Source of the DNA: Bacteroidota bacterium
Lineage (GTDB): Bacteria > Bacteroidota > Bacteroidia > Chitinophagales > UBA10324
Reading direction: 5' to 3'
DNA length: 64,000 bases
NCBI GenBank assembly: GCA_014190575.1
Contig: BJGQ01000007.1
Coordinates: 1 to 64,000, forward strand
Positions 48,564 to 58,929 of the stretch are shown here, one piece after another. Position 1 is the first letter of the stretch; each line of letters begins with the position of its first letter. The notes beneath the pieces are model-generated. The model was not told the origin of the DNA and did not search any database. It saw only the letters and a program-made list of their open reading frames with translations. The position numbers were made by a program, and so were the translations under genes.

Positions 48564-49676
48564 ATGAATCGCCGCCGCTTCTTCGGATTTTTACAAAAAG
48601 AATTTCGTCACATTTTCCGTGATAGAAGAACGATGCTTATTCTCTTCGGAATGCCTATTGTGCAGATTTTACTTTTTGGTTTTGCTATTACCAACGAAAT
48701 AAAAAATGTGAATGTGGCTGTGCTTGATATGGCACATGATGATGTTTCGCGTGATATCACCAACAGGATTCTCTCTTCTGAATATTTTCATCTTTATCAA
48801 AATCTGAATTCAGAAAAAGAAATTGAAACTGCTTTTAAAAGCGGGAAGGTGAAGGAGGTGATTGTGTTTGAAAATAATCTGGCGAAAAATATTTACGCAA
48901 AGAATCTCGGCAACATTCAACTCATTGGTGATGCAACTGATCCGAATACTGCCAATACAATTGTTGCATATACCCGCGCAATACTGCTGAACTACCAACA
49001 GGAATTAAACAAAGGTTCGAAACCACCGGCAATCATTCAAACAGAAGTGCGCATGTGGTTTAATGAAGAGTTGAAAGGCGTTTATCTTTTTGTTCCGGGA
49101 GTGATGACCATCATTATGATGCTCGTGAGCGCAATGATGACAAGCATTTCTCTTGCGCGCGAAAAAGAAACAGGCACACTAGAAGCACTCATGGTTTCTC
49201 CACTGAAATCGTGGCAGGTGATTTTAGGAAAAGTAATTCCGTACCTCGTGCTTTCATTCAGTATTACACTTGTTACACTTGCTCTTTCCATGTTTGTGTT
49301 TCATGTTCCCATTCGCGGAAATATTTTCCTGTTGCTCGGTGAAGTTTTGTTGTTTGTTATCACCGCGCTCTCATTCGGAATTTTAATTTCCTCAATTGCA
49401 CCGAATCAAATGGCAGCGATGTTGATTTCTATGATGGGATTAATGTTGCCGACCATAATTCTCAGCGGATACATTTTTCCGATTGATAATATGCCTGTAC
49501 CGTTACAGGTGATCAGTAATATTATTCCTGCGCGTTGGTTCATCAGCATGTTGCGTGATATTATGTTGAAAGGAGCAGGATGGAGTGTGGTTTGGAAAGA
49601 CACTTGTGTTCTTGCATTCATGGCTGTTGTGTTTTTGTTTCTCGCTTCACGCAGATTTAAAATGAAACTCAGATGA
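48564..49676 (+). CDS. ABC transporter permease (ABC-2 type, YbhS/YbhR-like)
   Basis: FLQKEFRHIFRDRRTMLILFGMPIVQILLFGFAITNEIKNVNVAVLD; TSISLAREKETGTLEALMVSPLKSWQVILGKVIPYLVL. Confidence 0.93.
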   Translation: MNRRRFFGFLQKEFRHIFRDRRTMLILFGMPIVQILLFGFAITNEIKNVNVAVLDMAHDDVSRDITNRILSSEYFHLYQNLNSEKEIETAFKSGKVKEVIVFENNLAKNIYAKNLGNIQLIGDATDPNTANTIVAYTRAILLNYQQELNKGSKPPAIIQTEVRMWFNEELKGVYLFVPGVMTIIMMLVSAMMTSISLAREKETGTLEALMVSPLKSWQVILGKVIPYLVLSFSITLVTLALSMFVFHVPIRGNIFLLLGEVLLFVITALSFGILISSIAPNQMAAMLISMMGLMLPTIILSGYIFPIDNMPVPLQVISNIIPARWFISMLRDIMLKGAGWSVVWKDTCVLAFMAVVFLFLASRRFKMKLR

Positions 49677-49694
49677 TTATTTTATATAGAGTTC

Positions 49695-49781
49695 GGGACA
49701 CGGATCAAAACGGATTAAACAGATTTTTACTGATAAATAAATCTGTGTTATTCCGTATCATCAGTTTAAATCCGTGTCCTA
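49695..49781. repeat. palindromic intergenic repeat (R4), same family as R3, opposite orientation
   Basis: gggacacggatcaaaacggattaaacagattttta ... aaatctgtgttattccgtatcatcagtttaaatccgtgtcct. Confidence 0.8.
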
Positions 49782-49809
49782 TGAAGTTAAACTTTGAAGT
49801 GCAAATCAG

Positions 49810-50931
49810 ATGAGAACAATAATTGTAATTATCCGAAAAGAATTTCTGCAAATATTTCGCAACCGTGCCATGTTGCCACAAATAATTATGATGCCACTGA
49901 TACAGTTGCTCATACTTTCCAATGCAGCAACATTTGAAATCCGTCACCTGAATATGCATGTGATTGATCAGGATCAAAGTCAGGCATCGCGACAACTGAT
50001 TGGAAAATTTAAAGCGAGTAATTATTTCGAACTATCTGATTTTTCATTTGATGAGAAACATGCAGATGAAGATATCATGCAGGGAAAAGACAGGTGCATC
50101 ATGATGATTCCAAAAGGATTCGAACATGATCTGATGAAGGAGCAACACACAAAATTATTGCTCAACATCAATGCGATTGATGGCGCCGCTGCAGCAGTTA
50201 TTAATACTTATGCGCTCAACATTATCCAAAGTTTCAATCAGCAGATTGATGCGCAGTGGATCAACCAACAACAATTTGACCAGCAGAAAATTTTAAATAC
50301 TCCTTATTCCTTCTGGTACAATCCGTACATGAATTATAAAACTTTCATGGTGCCGGGTTTGATTGTGATGTTGCTCACGATGGTCGGCATGTTCATGTCA
50401 GCACAAAACATTGTGCGCGAAAAAGAAATCGGAACCATTGAACAGATAAATGTTACACCCATAAAAAAGGCGCACTTCATCATTGGCAAGCAAGTTCCGT
50501 TTTTAATTATTGGTTTAGTGCAACTTACAATAGGATTATTAGTTGCACGATGGGTTTTCAGCATTCATATTCTTGGTTCCGTTCCCCTCATTTATTTATT
50601 CGCCACTGTTTATCTCATCACATTGCTTGGTTTCGGATTGCTGATTTCTACCATGGTGGATACACAACAGCAAGCCATGTTTCTGGCGTGGTTCTTCATG
50701 GTGATATTTATTTTAATGAGCGGATTATTTACTCCTATTGAAGCAATGCCACAGTGGGCGCAAGGCATCACGAAGTTTAACCCAATCGCCTACTTTGTTG
50801 CTGTAATGCGAATGGTAGTATTGAAAGGTTCATCACTGAAAGATATTCTTCCGCAACTCACCGCCATCAGCATTGGCGGATTGGTCATGTGTTCACTTGC
50901 AACTTTGCGTTATAGGAAAAGAGCAGGATAA
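49810..50931 (+). CDS. ABC transporter permease (ABC-2 type, YbhR-like)
   Basis: IIRKEFLQIFRNRAMLPQIIMMPLIQLLILSNAATFEIRHLNMHVID; MSAQNIVREKEIGTIEQINVTPIKKAHFIIGKQVPFLIIG. Confidence 0.93.
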   Translation: MRTIIVIIRKEFLQIFRNRAMLPQIIMMPLIQLLILSNAATFEIRHLNMHVIDQDQSQASRQLIGKFKASNYFELSDFSFDEKHADEDIMQGKDRCIMMIPKGFEHDLMKEQHTKLLLNINAIDGAAAAVINTYALNIIQSFNQQIDAQWINQQQFDQQKILNTPYSFWYNPYMNYKTFMVPGLIVMLLTMVGMFMSAQNIVREKEIGTIEQINVTPIKKAHFIIGKQVPFLIIGLVQLTIGLLVARWVFSIHILGSVPLIYLFATVYLITLLGFGLLISTMVDTQQQAMFLAWFFMVIFILMSGLFTPIEAMPQWAQGITKFNPIAYFVAVMRMVVLKGSSLKDILPQLTAISIGGLVMCSLATLRYRKRAG

Positions 50932-50976
50932 AATTTATTAAAAGACTTCTTCTAAAATTATCCTTCAAAATATCCT

Positions 50977-51021
50977 CACCCCTAACCCCTCTCCGAAAAG
51001 GAGAGGGGAACAGTCGCGAAG
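50977..51021. repeat. palindromic intergenic repeat (R5), same family as R1
   Basis: cctaacccctctcc-gaaaa-ggagaggggaacagtcgcgaa: 9-bp perfect stem plus the shared tail aacagtcgcgaa. Confidence 0.85.
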
Positions 51022-51128
51022 TTTTTATTCTCCATTACTTTTGAAGAAGATTATTCCTGAATTCATTTTGAATTTATGTTTTTCAAAAAAAGTATTTCTA
51101 AAATTTTTTTTCTGAAAAACAAAAACTA

Positions 51129-51159
51129 AAAAGCCGTCCCAATAATCGAAACGGCTTTT
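51129..51159 (-). terminator. hairpin terminator for the M13 peptidase gene
   Basis: Minus strand aaaagccgt-ttcgattattggg-acggctttttagttttt: 9-bp stem and T-rich tail. Confidence 0.75.
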
Positions 51160-51223
51160 GAAATTTTCAGTGTTATCTGTATTACCAATAACAAATAACC
51201 AATCAACTTATAACTTATAAGAA

Positions 51224-53278
51224 TTACCAAATCTTCGCCCGTAAACTATCAGCGAGATACATTTTATCACCGGGCTTAACATTGAATGCTTCGTAAAAAG
51301 CATCCACATCACTGAACGGTCCGTTCACACGAAGGAAGTTCGGTGAGTGCACATCAGTTTTGATTTGTTGCGCCAACGATTCGTCACGCGCGTGTCCCAT
51401 CCAGCTTAATGCATATCCAAGAAAATATCTTTGACTCGGAGTCATACCACTTATCATTTCATTTTTTTTGTACTCATCAGTTTTCTTAAAAGCATCGTAG
51501 CAAATTACAATGCCACCAAGGTCAGCAAGGTTTTCTCCAAGTGATGCTTCGCCATTTACATGCATACTGTCGAGCACGGTGTAACCACTGAACTGTGTTA
51601 CGAGTTTGTGTGCGCGTGCGGTAAATTCATTTTCATCTTCCTTGCTCCACCAGTTGCGCAGATTTCCTTTTTCATCAAACTGCCTTCCCTGATCATCAAA
51701 GCCGTGAGTGAGTTCGTGACCGATAGTGCTTGCTCCCGCGTATCCATAAACTATTGCATCATCAGCCAATGAATCAGGCAAACCCGGAATAATAAATATT
51801 GCTGCAGGCAAAACAATTTCGTTGTTCGATGGATTGTAATAGGCATTCCATGTTTGCGGAGTCATGTCCCACTCGGTGCGGTCAACGGGTTTGTATAATT
51901 TTGCAATTGCATAATTGTAGTTCCAGATATTTCCTGCAATCACATTTTCAACATAAGAAGTACGACCAATATTCATTGCTGAATAATCTTTCCACTTATC
52001 AGGATAGCCAACTTTTTTTGTAACAGTACTGAGTTTGTAAATCGCTTTTTGCTTGGTTGAATCACTCATCCAGGTCAGGTTTTGAAAGCGCTCCTTGTAA
52101 GCGGCAAAAACATCATCCACTAATTTTTCATAACGGTGCTTTGTTTTTTCTGAGAAATATTTCTGAACATATAACTGACCAAGTGCTTCACCCAATAATC
52201 CTTCTTCAGCATTCAACACGCGCTTCCAGCGTGGCCGTTGTTCTTTCACACCATTTAAAACCGTGCGATAAAAATGAAAATTTTCTTTATCGAAACTACT
52301 GCTGATGTATGGCGCGAAAGATGAAATTAAATTGTAACGCAAGTAAGTTTGCCAATCGTTCATCGAAACAGATTTTAAACTTGCTTCCACTTGCTTGTAA
52401 AATTCGGGCTGACCAACAATTACCGAATCAATGTTTTTAATATTCATTTTATCAAGCACCAGTTTCCAATTGAGCGATGGAGTTATTTTACTGAAAGCAT
52501 CTACACTCATTTTATTATAATTTTTATAAGGGTCGCGAAGGTCTTCCAATTTGCGCGATGCTTTTGCCAATGAAGTTTCCAACTTCATCATTGTAGTTGC
52601 ATTCTTCGCTGCGGTAACGGAATCTTCACCCATCAGTTGTAACATCTTTGCAACATGCAATAAATATTCAGCACGAATTTTTACAAAGCGCTCACCCATA
52701 TCAAAATAATAATCGCGGTTAGGTAAACCAATTCCACCTTGAGAAAAATGCAAAACTTCTTTATCACTTTTCATTTCATCCTGATACACATCGGCTTCAT
52801 ACAATGCGCCGGCACCAATCATTTGCAAGTGCGCCAGTTCATCAATCAACGATGGTTTGTCTTTTACGCCGGCAATTAAATCCAGTTCAGGTTGCAGTTT
52901 GCTTATGCCTTGTTGTTCAATTGAAGTTGAATCCATTCCGGTGAACCAGAAGTCGCCAATCTTTTGTGCGTTGCTTTCTTTGACTGCATCTTTTTGCGCG
53001 GCAGCTTCTTCATTAATTAATCGTAACCGGGTGAATGATTCTTCATTCACTAAACTCCATATTCCCCAACTGTTTTCAGCAGCAGGAATCGGATTGTTTT
53101 TCACCCAGGTTCCAACAGCATAATGAAAAAAATCATCACCGGGCTTAACTGTTGTATCGCGATAGCTCGCAATTAAGTCCGGAGTTTTTTCTGATGTTTG
53201 TGATGTGTTATTGCATGCTGTAAAATAAATTACAGTTAAAAAAGTAACAAGGAAGAGTGGGGCTGAAATTGTTTTCAT
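51224..53278 (-). CDS. M13 family metallopeptidase (PepO/neprilysin-like)
   Basis: AGASTIGHELTHGFDDQGRQFDEKGNLRNWWS; GEASLGENLADLGGI; NAYYNPSNNEIVLPAAIF; lipoprotein signal IYFTACNN. Confidence 0.95.
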   Translation of the reverse strand: MKTISAPLFLVTFLTVIYFTACNNTSQTSEKTPDLIASYRDTTVKPGDDFFHYAVGTWVKNNPIPAAENSWGIWSLVNEESFTRLRLINEEAAAQKDAVKESNAQKIGDFWFTGMDSTSIEQQGISKLQPELDLIAGVKDKPSLIDELAHLQMIGAGALYEADVYQDEMKSDKEVLHFSQGGIGLPNRDYYFDMGERFVKIRAEYLLHVAKMLQLMGEDSVTAAKNATTMMKLETSLAKASRKLEDLRDPYKNYNKMSVDAFSKITPSLNWKLVLDKMNIKNIDSVIVGQPEFYKQVEASLKSVSMNDWQTYLRYNLISSFAPYISSSFDKENFHFYRTVLNGVKEQRPRWKRVLNAEEGLLGEALGQLYVQKYFSEKTKHRYEKLVDDVFAAYKERFQNLTWMSDSTKQKAIYKLSTVTKKVGYPDKWKDYSAMNIGRTSYVENVIAGNIWNYNYAIAKLYKPVDRTEWDMTPQTWNAYYNPSNNEIVLPAAIFIIPGLPDSLADDAIVYGYAGASTIGHELTHGFDDQGRQFDEKGNLRNWWSKEDENEFTARAHKLVTQFSGYTVLDSMHVNGEASLGENLADLGGIVICYDAFKKTDEYKKNEMISGMTPSQRYFLGYALSWMGHARDESLAQQIKTDVHSPNFLRVNGPFSDVDAFYEAFNVKPGDKMYLADSLRAKIW

Positions 53279-53370
53279 TTTTTATTTTGATGCCACGAAT
53301 GTAGGAGGGAAAGGTGAAATTAAAAGAGAGAAAAATGAATGAAAATTTGAATAATAGAAAAATAAGGTTT

Positions 53371-54333
53371 CTAATTAAGATAACTAAACATATCGTTAAC
53401 AGTTTCCTGCAACGAATATTTTTGTTGCCAGCCAGTTTCCGTTTTCAGTTTTGTAGAGTCGCCAAAAATTATTGGTTCATCAGTGGGTCGCAAAAGTGAT
53501 TGGTCGGTTTCTAAAATGAATTTTTGTTCGCAAATTTTTTCTATCACTTCAATAACCTCCATCATTGAATAAACTTTTTCGCCGCTGATGTTGTATGCTT
53601 CGCCTGCTGTTCCTTTTTCAGCAAGCAACACAAGCGCACTCACAAGGTCGCGCACATCGGTAATAGCTCGTTGTGAGGTCAAATTTCCAACTCTGAATTT
53701 TTCAGTTTTTCCATTAATAATATTAAGAGCGCGTTGCACAAAATCACTTACTGCATCATTTGTTTTGCGCGGACCGGTGGTGTTAAATATCCGTGCACGA
53801 ATTCCTCTGATGTTGTGTCCTTTGAAATATTGATAGGCGAGCAAGTCTTGCGCAACCTTGCTTACACCATAAGGATGAAGCGGAAGTAACGCAGCATTTT
53901 CTTTTATCGGAACATTTTCAGGAGTGAGTGAGGCGCCATACTCGGCGCTGCTGCATGCAACAACAACTACCGGATTATATGCAGCATCCAATTTTCGAGC
54001 GGAGAGTATTGCTTCAAATAAATTAATGGTGCCGTTTGCATTAATATCCATTGTTTCAATTGGTCGAAGCCAACTGACAGTAGGAATGCTCTGTGCAGCG
54101 AGATGAAAAATTTTTCCCGGTTTAAATTCATGAATTACTTTTTCAACTGCGTGTGCATGTCGAACATCCAATTCAAGCGGAACGCACAAATCTAATATGT
54201 CGTTAAGATTTATTGTTGGATTAAAATAAGTACCGATTAGAAATTCTTTTTTCACCTTACCCGAATAATATTCGAGCAGGTGCGAACCAACCATTCCGGC
54301 TGTGCCTGTAATTAAAATATGTTCGTTACTCAT
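53371..54333 (-). CDS. NAD-dependent epimerase/dehydratase (GDP-mannose 4,6-dehydratase-like)
   Basis: ILITGTAGMVGSHLLEYYSG; HLAAQSIPTVSWLRPIETMDINANGTINLFEA; HPYGVSKVAQDLLAYQYF; RIFNTTGPRK. Confidence 0.9.
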   Translation of the reverse strand: MSNEHILITGTAGMVGSHLLEYYSGKVKKEFLIGTYFNPTINLNDILDLCVPLELDVRHAHAVEKVIHEFKPGKIFHLAAQSIPTVSWLRPIETMDINANGTINLFEAILSARKLDAAYNPVVVVACSSAEYGASLTPENVPIKENAALLPLHPYGVSKVAQDLLAYQYFKGHNIRGIRARIFNTTGPRKTNDAVSDFVQRALNIINGKTEKFRVGNLTSQRAITDVRDLVSALVLLAEKGTAGEAYNISGEKVYSMMEVIEVIEKICEQKFILETDQSLLRPTDEPIIFGDSTKLKTETGWQQKYSLQETVNDMFSYLN

Positions 54334-55501
54334 TGAGCGCTAAACTATAAATCGCTTTTACTTTTTCGCCAATCAATTTCCACGAGAATCGTTCGTCAGC
54401 AGTTTTTTTTGCTGCGCCTCTTAGTTTGTCCTGTAATGATTTATCAGCTAAAAGTTTTAACATTTTACTGGAAAGGTTTTCCGCATTTTCCGTTTGAAAT
54501 AATATTCCGTTTTCACCATCATTGATAATATCTTTAAATACATCCAGGTCACTTGCAACTATTGCAGCACCATAATCCAGTGAACGAATAAGCACACCAC
54601 TCGAATAAATTTTTCGATAGGGGAGAGCAACAATATCAGCAGATTTAAAATAAAATGGAATCAATTCGTTGGCTATGTATTCCAAACGCAAAATGCAATC
54701 GGCTTCCATTTTATTGTCACGAATGATATTCAGAAAATCTTCTTCTTCAACTTTATAAGTTGGCCCTGCAATTACCAATTGCACATTCTGATTTTGTTTT
54801 CGTATCAATGCAAATGCTTTCAGGAGCACATCTAATCCCTTCACTTTTTTTATTTGTCCGAAAAAAAGAATGAGTTGCTTGTTTGATGGCAAGTTTAATT
54901 TTTCTCTTGCTTCAACAATTGAGCAATTGGCAGAATACAAAAAATCAGAATCGCCGTGAGGCACTTTATGAATATGATTTGCCGGAAATTGTTTGAAATA
55001 TTTTCCCAAAGATTCTTTTGCGTAATCAGAATGCACAATGATACGGTCAATTCGTTTTTCGAATTTATTATACTTGGATGTGTTTATTTTATTTCCAAAT
55101 TTTCTAAAGTCTTCCACATCATGAACTGTAGCAACAACTTTAAATTTATTTCGGCGGAATAACCACAACAGAAAATATTCGCGCCACGAAAAATGATAAA
55201 AATGAAGATGAGCAAGATTTGATTTTTTCCTTTTTGAATCCGCAATCATTTTCATTGCGCCGCGGAAATATCGAAGCCCACGAATCAGAATAAAATCTTT
55301 TCCATAAATACTTTTAAAACACTTATTAGTTTGAAAATTAAAATTGAATTTAACATCAAGGTCTGTTTCATCGCAAGTGTAAAAAGTTAATTCAACACCT
55401 GAATCATTTAATGATTTACATAACCCAAAATCATAAAAATCATTTCCACGATGACCACCTATCGGTTCAACAAAAGAGCAATTAATATTTTCAAGTTTCA
55501 T
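54326..55501 (-). CDS. glycosyltransferase family 4 protein
   Basis: LPSNKQLILFFGQIKKVKGLDVLLKAFALIRKQNQNVQLVIAGP; ADIVALPYRKIYSSGVLIRSLDYGAAIVASDLDVFKDIINDGENGILF. Confidence 0.9.
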   Translation of the reverse strand: MKLENINCSFVEPIGGHRGNDFYDFGLCKSLNDSGVELTFYTCDETDLDVKFNFNFQTNKCFKSIYGKDFILIRGLRYFRGAMKMIADSKRKKSNLAHLHFYHFSWREYFLLWLFRRNKFKVVATVHDVEDFRKFGNKINTSKYNKFEKRIDRIIVHSDYAKESLGKYFKQFPANHIHKVPHGDSDFLYSANCSIVEAREKLNLPSNKQLILFFGQIKKVKGLDVLLKAFALIRKQNQNVQLVIAGPTYKVEEEDFLNIIRDNKMEADCILRLEYIANELIPFYFKSADIVALPYRKIYSSGVLIRSLDYGAAIVASDLDVFKDIINDGENGILFQTENAENLSSKMLKLLADKSLQDKLRGAAKKTADERFSWKLIGEKVKAIYSLALNE

Positions 55502-55553
55502 TTATATACTTCTTTTCAAATCATTTTCTTTTTAGAATCAGTTTGTTGATTCA

Positions 55554-56741
55554 TCAATCTGGAATTTCAAATTCTGAATCTGTTTTATTTTCTATGTAAT
55601 GGTAAAAAAATATGATGGCCATAAAAATAAAAGGCACACTTAAACCCGGTTCAAAATAGCTTCCACCAGTAGGCAAACTTCTAATCCAATAAAAGAGCAT
55701 GTAGTATCTGCAAGTTTGAAGGAATAAATTTTTCTTGTTAATTTTTATTTTTCTAAACCAAAGAATAGTTAGTATATATTCAAACTGAACCAAAATGATT
55801 CCTATTAAACCATAAACCAATAAAGCACCAATTATTCCAACATCAGAAGCATAAAACCGACCATAATTAAACTGAGGTGATGCATCCCAGTTATTATACC
55901 ATCGACCGTTTCCGAAAATTATTGAAGATGGATTTTTTGCTATGAATATCCCTACTGTAATAACTTGTTTTATTCGTGAGTCGGCAGAAGCTTCTCCGGA
56001 ACTATCTCCCCCTAAAACATCTATTACATTTCCATACATTTTTTCTACTTTACCAATAATATCAGGACGAATTAAATATATGCTTCCGAATAGAATTACA
56101 ATACTTCCGAAAATAATTGTTGAATAATATAGTTTTTTCTTTAAATCAGTATTAAACAGAAAATAAAGTCCGGCGGTAGCAACTAAACTGAGTGTTAATG
56201 CCCTCTTTTGATAAACTAGAAACAAGTAAGCAAAGAAGATAAGCGCATAGAGTGCATATTTCGTTTTGTTTGTTCTTAAAAAAGTAAAAAAATATAATAG
56301 GATGGCAAAACAAAAAAACATCATATCAAATAAAAATGTGCAACCTTTTGCCGGACTGCATGCGGCAAAAATTGTATCTGCATATGGTTTTGGGTCTAAA
56401 ACTAATTGTGTGATTAAGTAGAGCACTAATTGAATCCAAGCAATAGAAAGCATTACATCTCTTATATCTGACAATAAAATCTTTCTTGTTTTTAAAAGGT
56501 AAAAAATAACAAAAGATATAATGGTAAAGGTCCACGATTTTTGGGCTATAAATCCATACAAAGGTGGTTGTTTCCAATATATCGCTGAACAAATCATTGA
56601 TAATAACGGCACACCGAATAAAATTAGTAAAGAATAAGTTTCAAGAGAATTAAAAGGAAGTTTCTTATACAATTTATCTATCAGATAAAATCCAAGGAAA
56701 ACAATAAGACCGACATACACGAATGGTTCATAATAAATCAT
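55554..56741 (-). CDS. polytopic membrane protein, O-antigen polymerase/ligase-like
   Basis: 395 aa, about 10 TM segments; position in polysaccharide cluster; SRIKQVITVGIFIAKNPSSIIFGNGRWYNNW resembles Wzy/WaaL-type loops. Confidence 0.65.
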   Translation of the reverse strand: MIYYEPFVYVGLIVFLGFYLIDKLYKKLPFNSLETYSLLILFGVPLLSMICSAIYWKQPPLYGFIAQKSWTFTIISFVIFYLLKTRKILLSDIRDVMLSIAWIQLVLYLITQLVLDPKPYADTIFAACSPAKGCTFLFDMMFFCFAILLYFFTFLRTNKTKYALYALIFFAYLFLVYQKRALTLSLVATAGLYFLFNTDLKKKLYYSTIIFGSIVILFGSIYLIRPDIIGKVEKMYGNVIDVLGGDSSGEASADSRIKQVITVGIFIAKNPSSIIFGNGRWYNNWDASPQFNYGRFYASDVGIIGALLVYGLIGIILVQFEYILTILWFRKIKINKKNLFLQTCRYYMLFYWIRSLPTGGSYFEPGLSVPFIFMAIIFFYHYIENKTDSEFEIPD

Positions 56742-56928
56742 AAAGATTAATAATGGAGATCTTCCTAATGATTGAAAAATTATTACTAATAAAACGCCTA
56801 ATAGAAATTTTTTCAGAAGATATTATTTTGTGTTGATTTGAATTTTTTAAAAACCACTGTTATTTGAACAGTAGATTTATTCAGATTAAATTATTTCTTG
56901 CAAAGATATTCACGATAATATATTTCTC

Positions 56929-57963
56929 TCACCTTGTTTTATAGCGCAAACAATTTTTGAATCCAAACATAACACGGAGTGTAACAAAGGCTTCGCCATA
57001 ATTTTGTTTATAAATAGCTTTTATATAATTTAAAAACAATCGAGACCAGGCTATTGGCAACAACAAGGGATAATGTCTTTTGTAAAAGATTAATAGATTG
57101 CGGCAAAACAAGCAAGCAATAAATTCAGTGCGAGGAGTAAATAATTTTTTACCTGTGCTTTTCCCTTGTTTATGAAAAACTTTACTCTGAAAACAATATC
57201 CGGAATTGTATCCAATGCGATTCCCTTTTTTAATCCAATCCAATTCTTCGAAGTATAGAAAGTATTCTTCATTTATAGGACCAACCTTATCATAATATTC
57301 TGTTTTAATAAAGAGTGAAGCACCGTACGGATAGCTTATTGAAACACTTGAATTGTCAAATTGACCAGTGTCAATTTCATTATAACCGATGTGTACTTGC
57401 TTGGTTGTATACGGATTAAATAATCCGCCTATCGATTGTATTTTTTCAGGCTCATCATAAAATAAAACTTTACTTCCAACCACACCAATATTTTGATTTG
57501 AATCCTGAAAATATTTTACTAAAGAAGCAAGCGCGTTTGAGTCAATTATTACATCGTTGTTTAGCAACCAGATAAATTTTGAATCTAATTGTTTGGCTAA
57601 TTTCATTCCGATGTTATTGGCTGCCGCTAGGCCATTATTTTCATTATTGAATAGTATAGTTATCCGGCATTTGCTTATTTCTGAAATATTAAGATTATCA
57701 AAGTCGGAGACATTAAAATTTTTAATTTGATAAAAAATAATATCATTTAAATGGGCAAATTGATTATGGTGTGATATATCTGATTCCTTTTTAGAACCCC
57801 TTTGTGCAAAATCAATTAATATATTTTGGTTCACAATATCAGAATTGTTGTCAACGACAATTATATTGAAATCAATAAAATTATTATTTAGCAAACTGCT
57901 TATACACTCTAATGTATCAGAAGATGTATTGTAATTTACAAGTATAATGCTGACGGCTGCCAT
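56929..57963 (-). CDS. glycosyltransferase family 2 protein
   Basis: AAVSIILVNYNTSSDTLECISSLLNNNFIDFNIIVVDNNSD; NENNGLAAANNIGMKLAKQLDSKFIWLLNNDVIID. Confidence 0.92.
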   Translation of the reverse strand: MAAVSIILVNYNTSSDTLECISSLLNNNFIDFNIIVVDNNSDIVNQNILIDFAQRGSKKESDISHHNQFAHLNDIIFYQIKNFNVSDFDNLNISEISKCRITILFNNENNGLAAANNIGMKLAKQLDSKFIWLLNNDVIIDSNALASLVKYFQDSNQNIGVVGSKVLFYDEPEKIQSIGGLFNPYTTKQVHIGYNEIDTGQFDNSSVSISYPYGASLFIKTEYYDKVGPINEEYFLYFEELDWIKKGNRIGYNSGYCFQSKVFHKQGKSTGKKLFTPRTEFIACLFCRNLLIFYKRHYPLLLPIAWSRLFLNYIKAIYKQNYGEAFVTLRVMFGFKNCLRYKTR

Positions 57964-57965
57964 GT

Positions 57966-58919
57966 TTAATTACAAATCCAATCAGTAAAATCAAGATTTA
58001 CTAACTCAGCTAATCTTAAAACATCTTCATGATATAGTTTGTTTAAATAATCCCTTTCAACCTGCGACATTTTCGAAGTGTTTTTTTGAGTAAATAAAAT
58101 ATTCTTTGATTTTGATTTAAGACTTTCAGGCATTTTACTTTTAACGAAAGCTGCAATTCGTTTTTGTTTTCGAATCCATGCAACTAATCTGTTTCTTGGT
58201 ACTGTTGCCTGGTTGTATTTTAAATTTGTATTGAAAGAAAAATTTTCGTCAACAGTTAAAAAGGCGCAAATATTTTTAAGTTCATTTAATGGATTTCGAA
58301 TAAAATCATCATACTTAATTACCAATATTTGTTTTTCAGAAAAGCATGAAAAAAATCTTTTTACCTGTTCGAAATAAAGTCCAAGTTCATAATACAAATT
58401 TGAAATACCCCATCCTTTTTCCGATTTAGCTATATCATTTTCCATTGCTTCTGTAAAACCTTTTTTTTCTAACCCCATTCTATTATCCATAAGGTAATGG
58501 CTGTAAGCACGGTCAACTGGGTTTCTTAATACCATTATGATTTTAGCTGCTGGAAATTTTTTGAAAATATTTTCAGCTGCCACCTTGGAAAATAAATATG
58601 TATTGCTTAATTCTCCTATTGCTTTTTTGTTTTTAGCGGGTTCAAATATTTTAACATATTGATTCCACAATTGAATATAGCCATGGAAAACTTCATCCTT
58701 CATTCCCTTTTTAATGTATTCATCAAAATTAAAGTAAACAGATCTTGCATAATCAGGTCTGAAATTTTCAGGTTTAATATCAGTACAAAAATAATTGACT
58801 TCTTTTATTGATGGCAAAAAAATATCAGGATGTTGTCGAAGATAATTATATAATGAAGTAGTACCGGCTTTAGCAGCACCAACAATAAAAAAATTGGGTA
58901 GATTTTGACTTTGTTCCAA
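57966..58919 (-). CDS. sulfotransferase family protein
   Basis: NFFIVGAAKAGTTSLYNYLRQHPDIFLPSIKEVNYF; KIIMVLRNPVDRAYSHYLMD; ILVIKYDDFIRNPLNELKNICAFL. Confidence 0.93.
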   Translation of the reverse strand: MEQSQNLPNFFIVGAAKAGTTSLYNYLRQHPDIFLPSIKEVNYFCTDIKPENFRPDYARSVYFNFDEYIKKGMKDEVFHGYIQLWNQYVKIFEPAKNKKAIGELSNTYLFSKVAAENIFKKFPAAKIIMVLRNPVDRAYSHYLMDNRMGLEKKGFTEAMENDIAKSEKGWGISNLYYELGLYFEQVKRFFSCFSEKQILVIKYDDFIRNPLNELKNICAFLTVDENFSFNTNLKYNQATVPRNRLVAWIRKQKRIAAFVKSKMPESLKSKSKNILFTQKNTSKMSQVERDYLNKLYHEDVLRLAELVNLDFTDWICN

Positions 58920-58929
58920 AACTTATATT

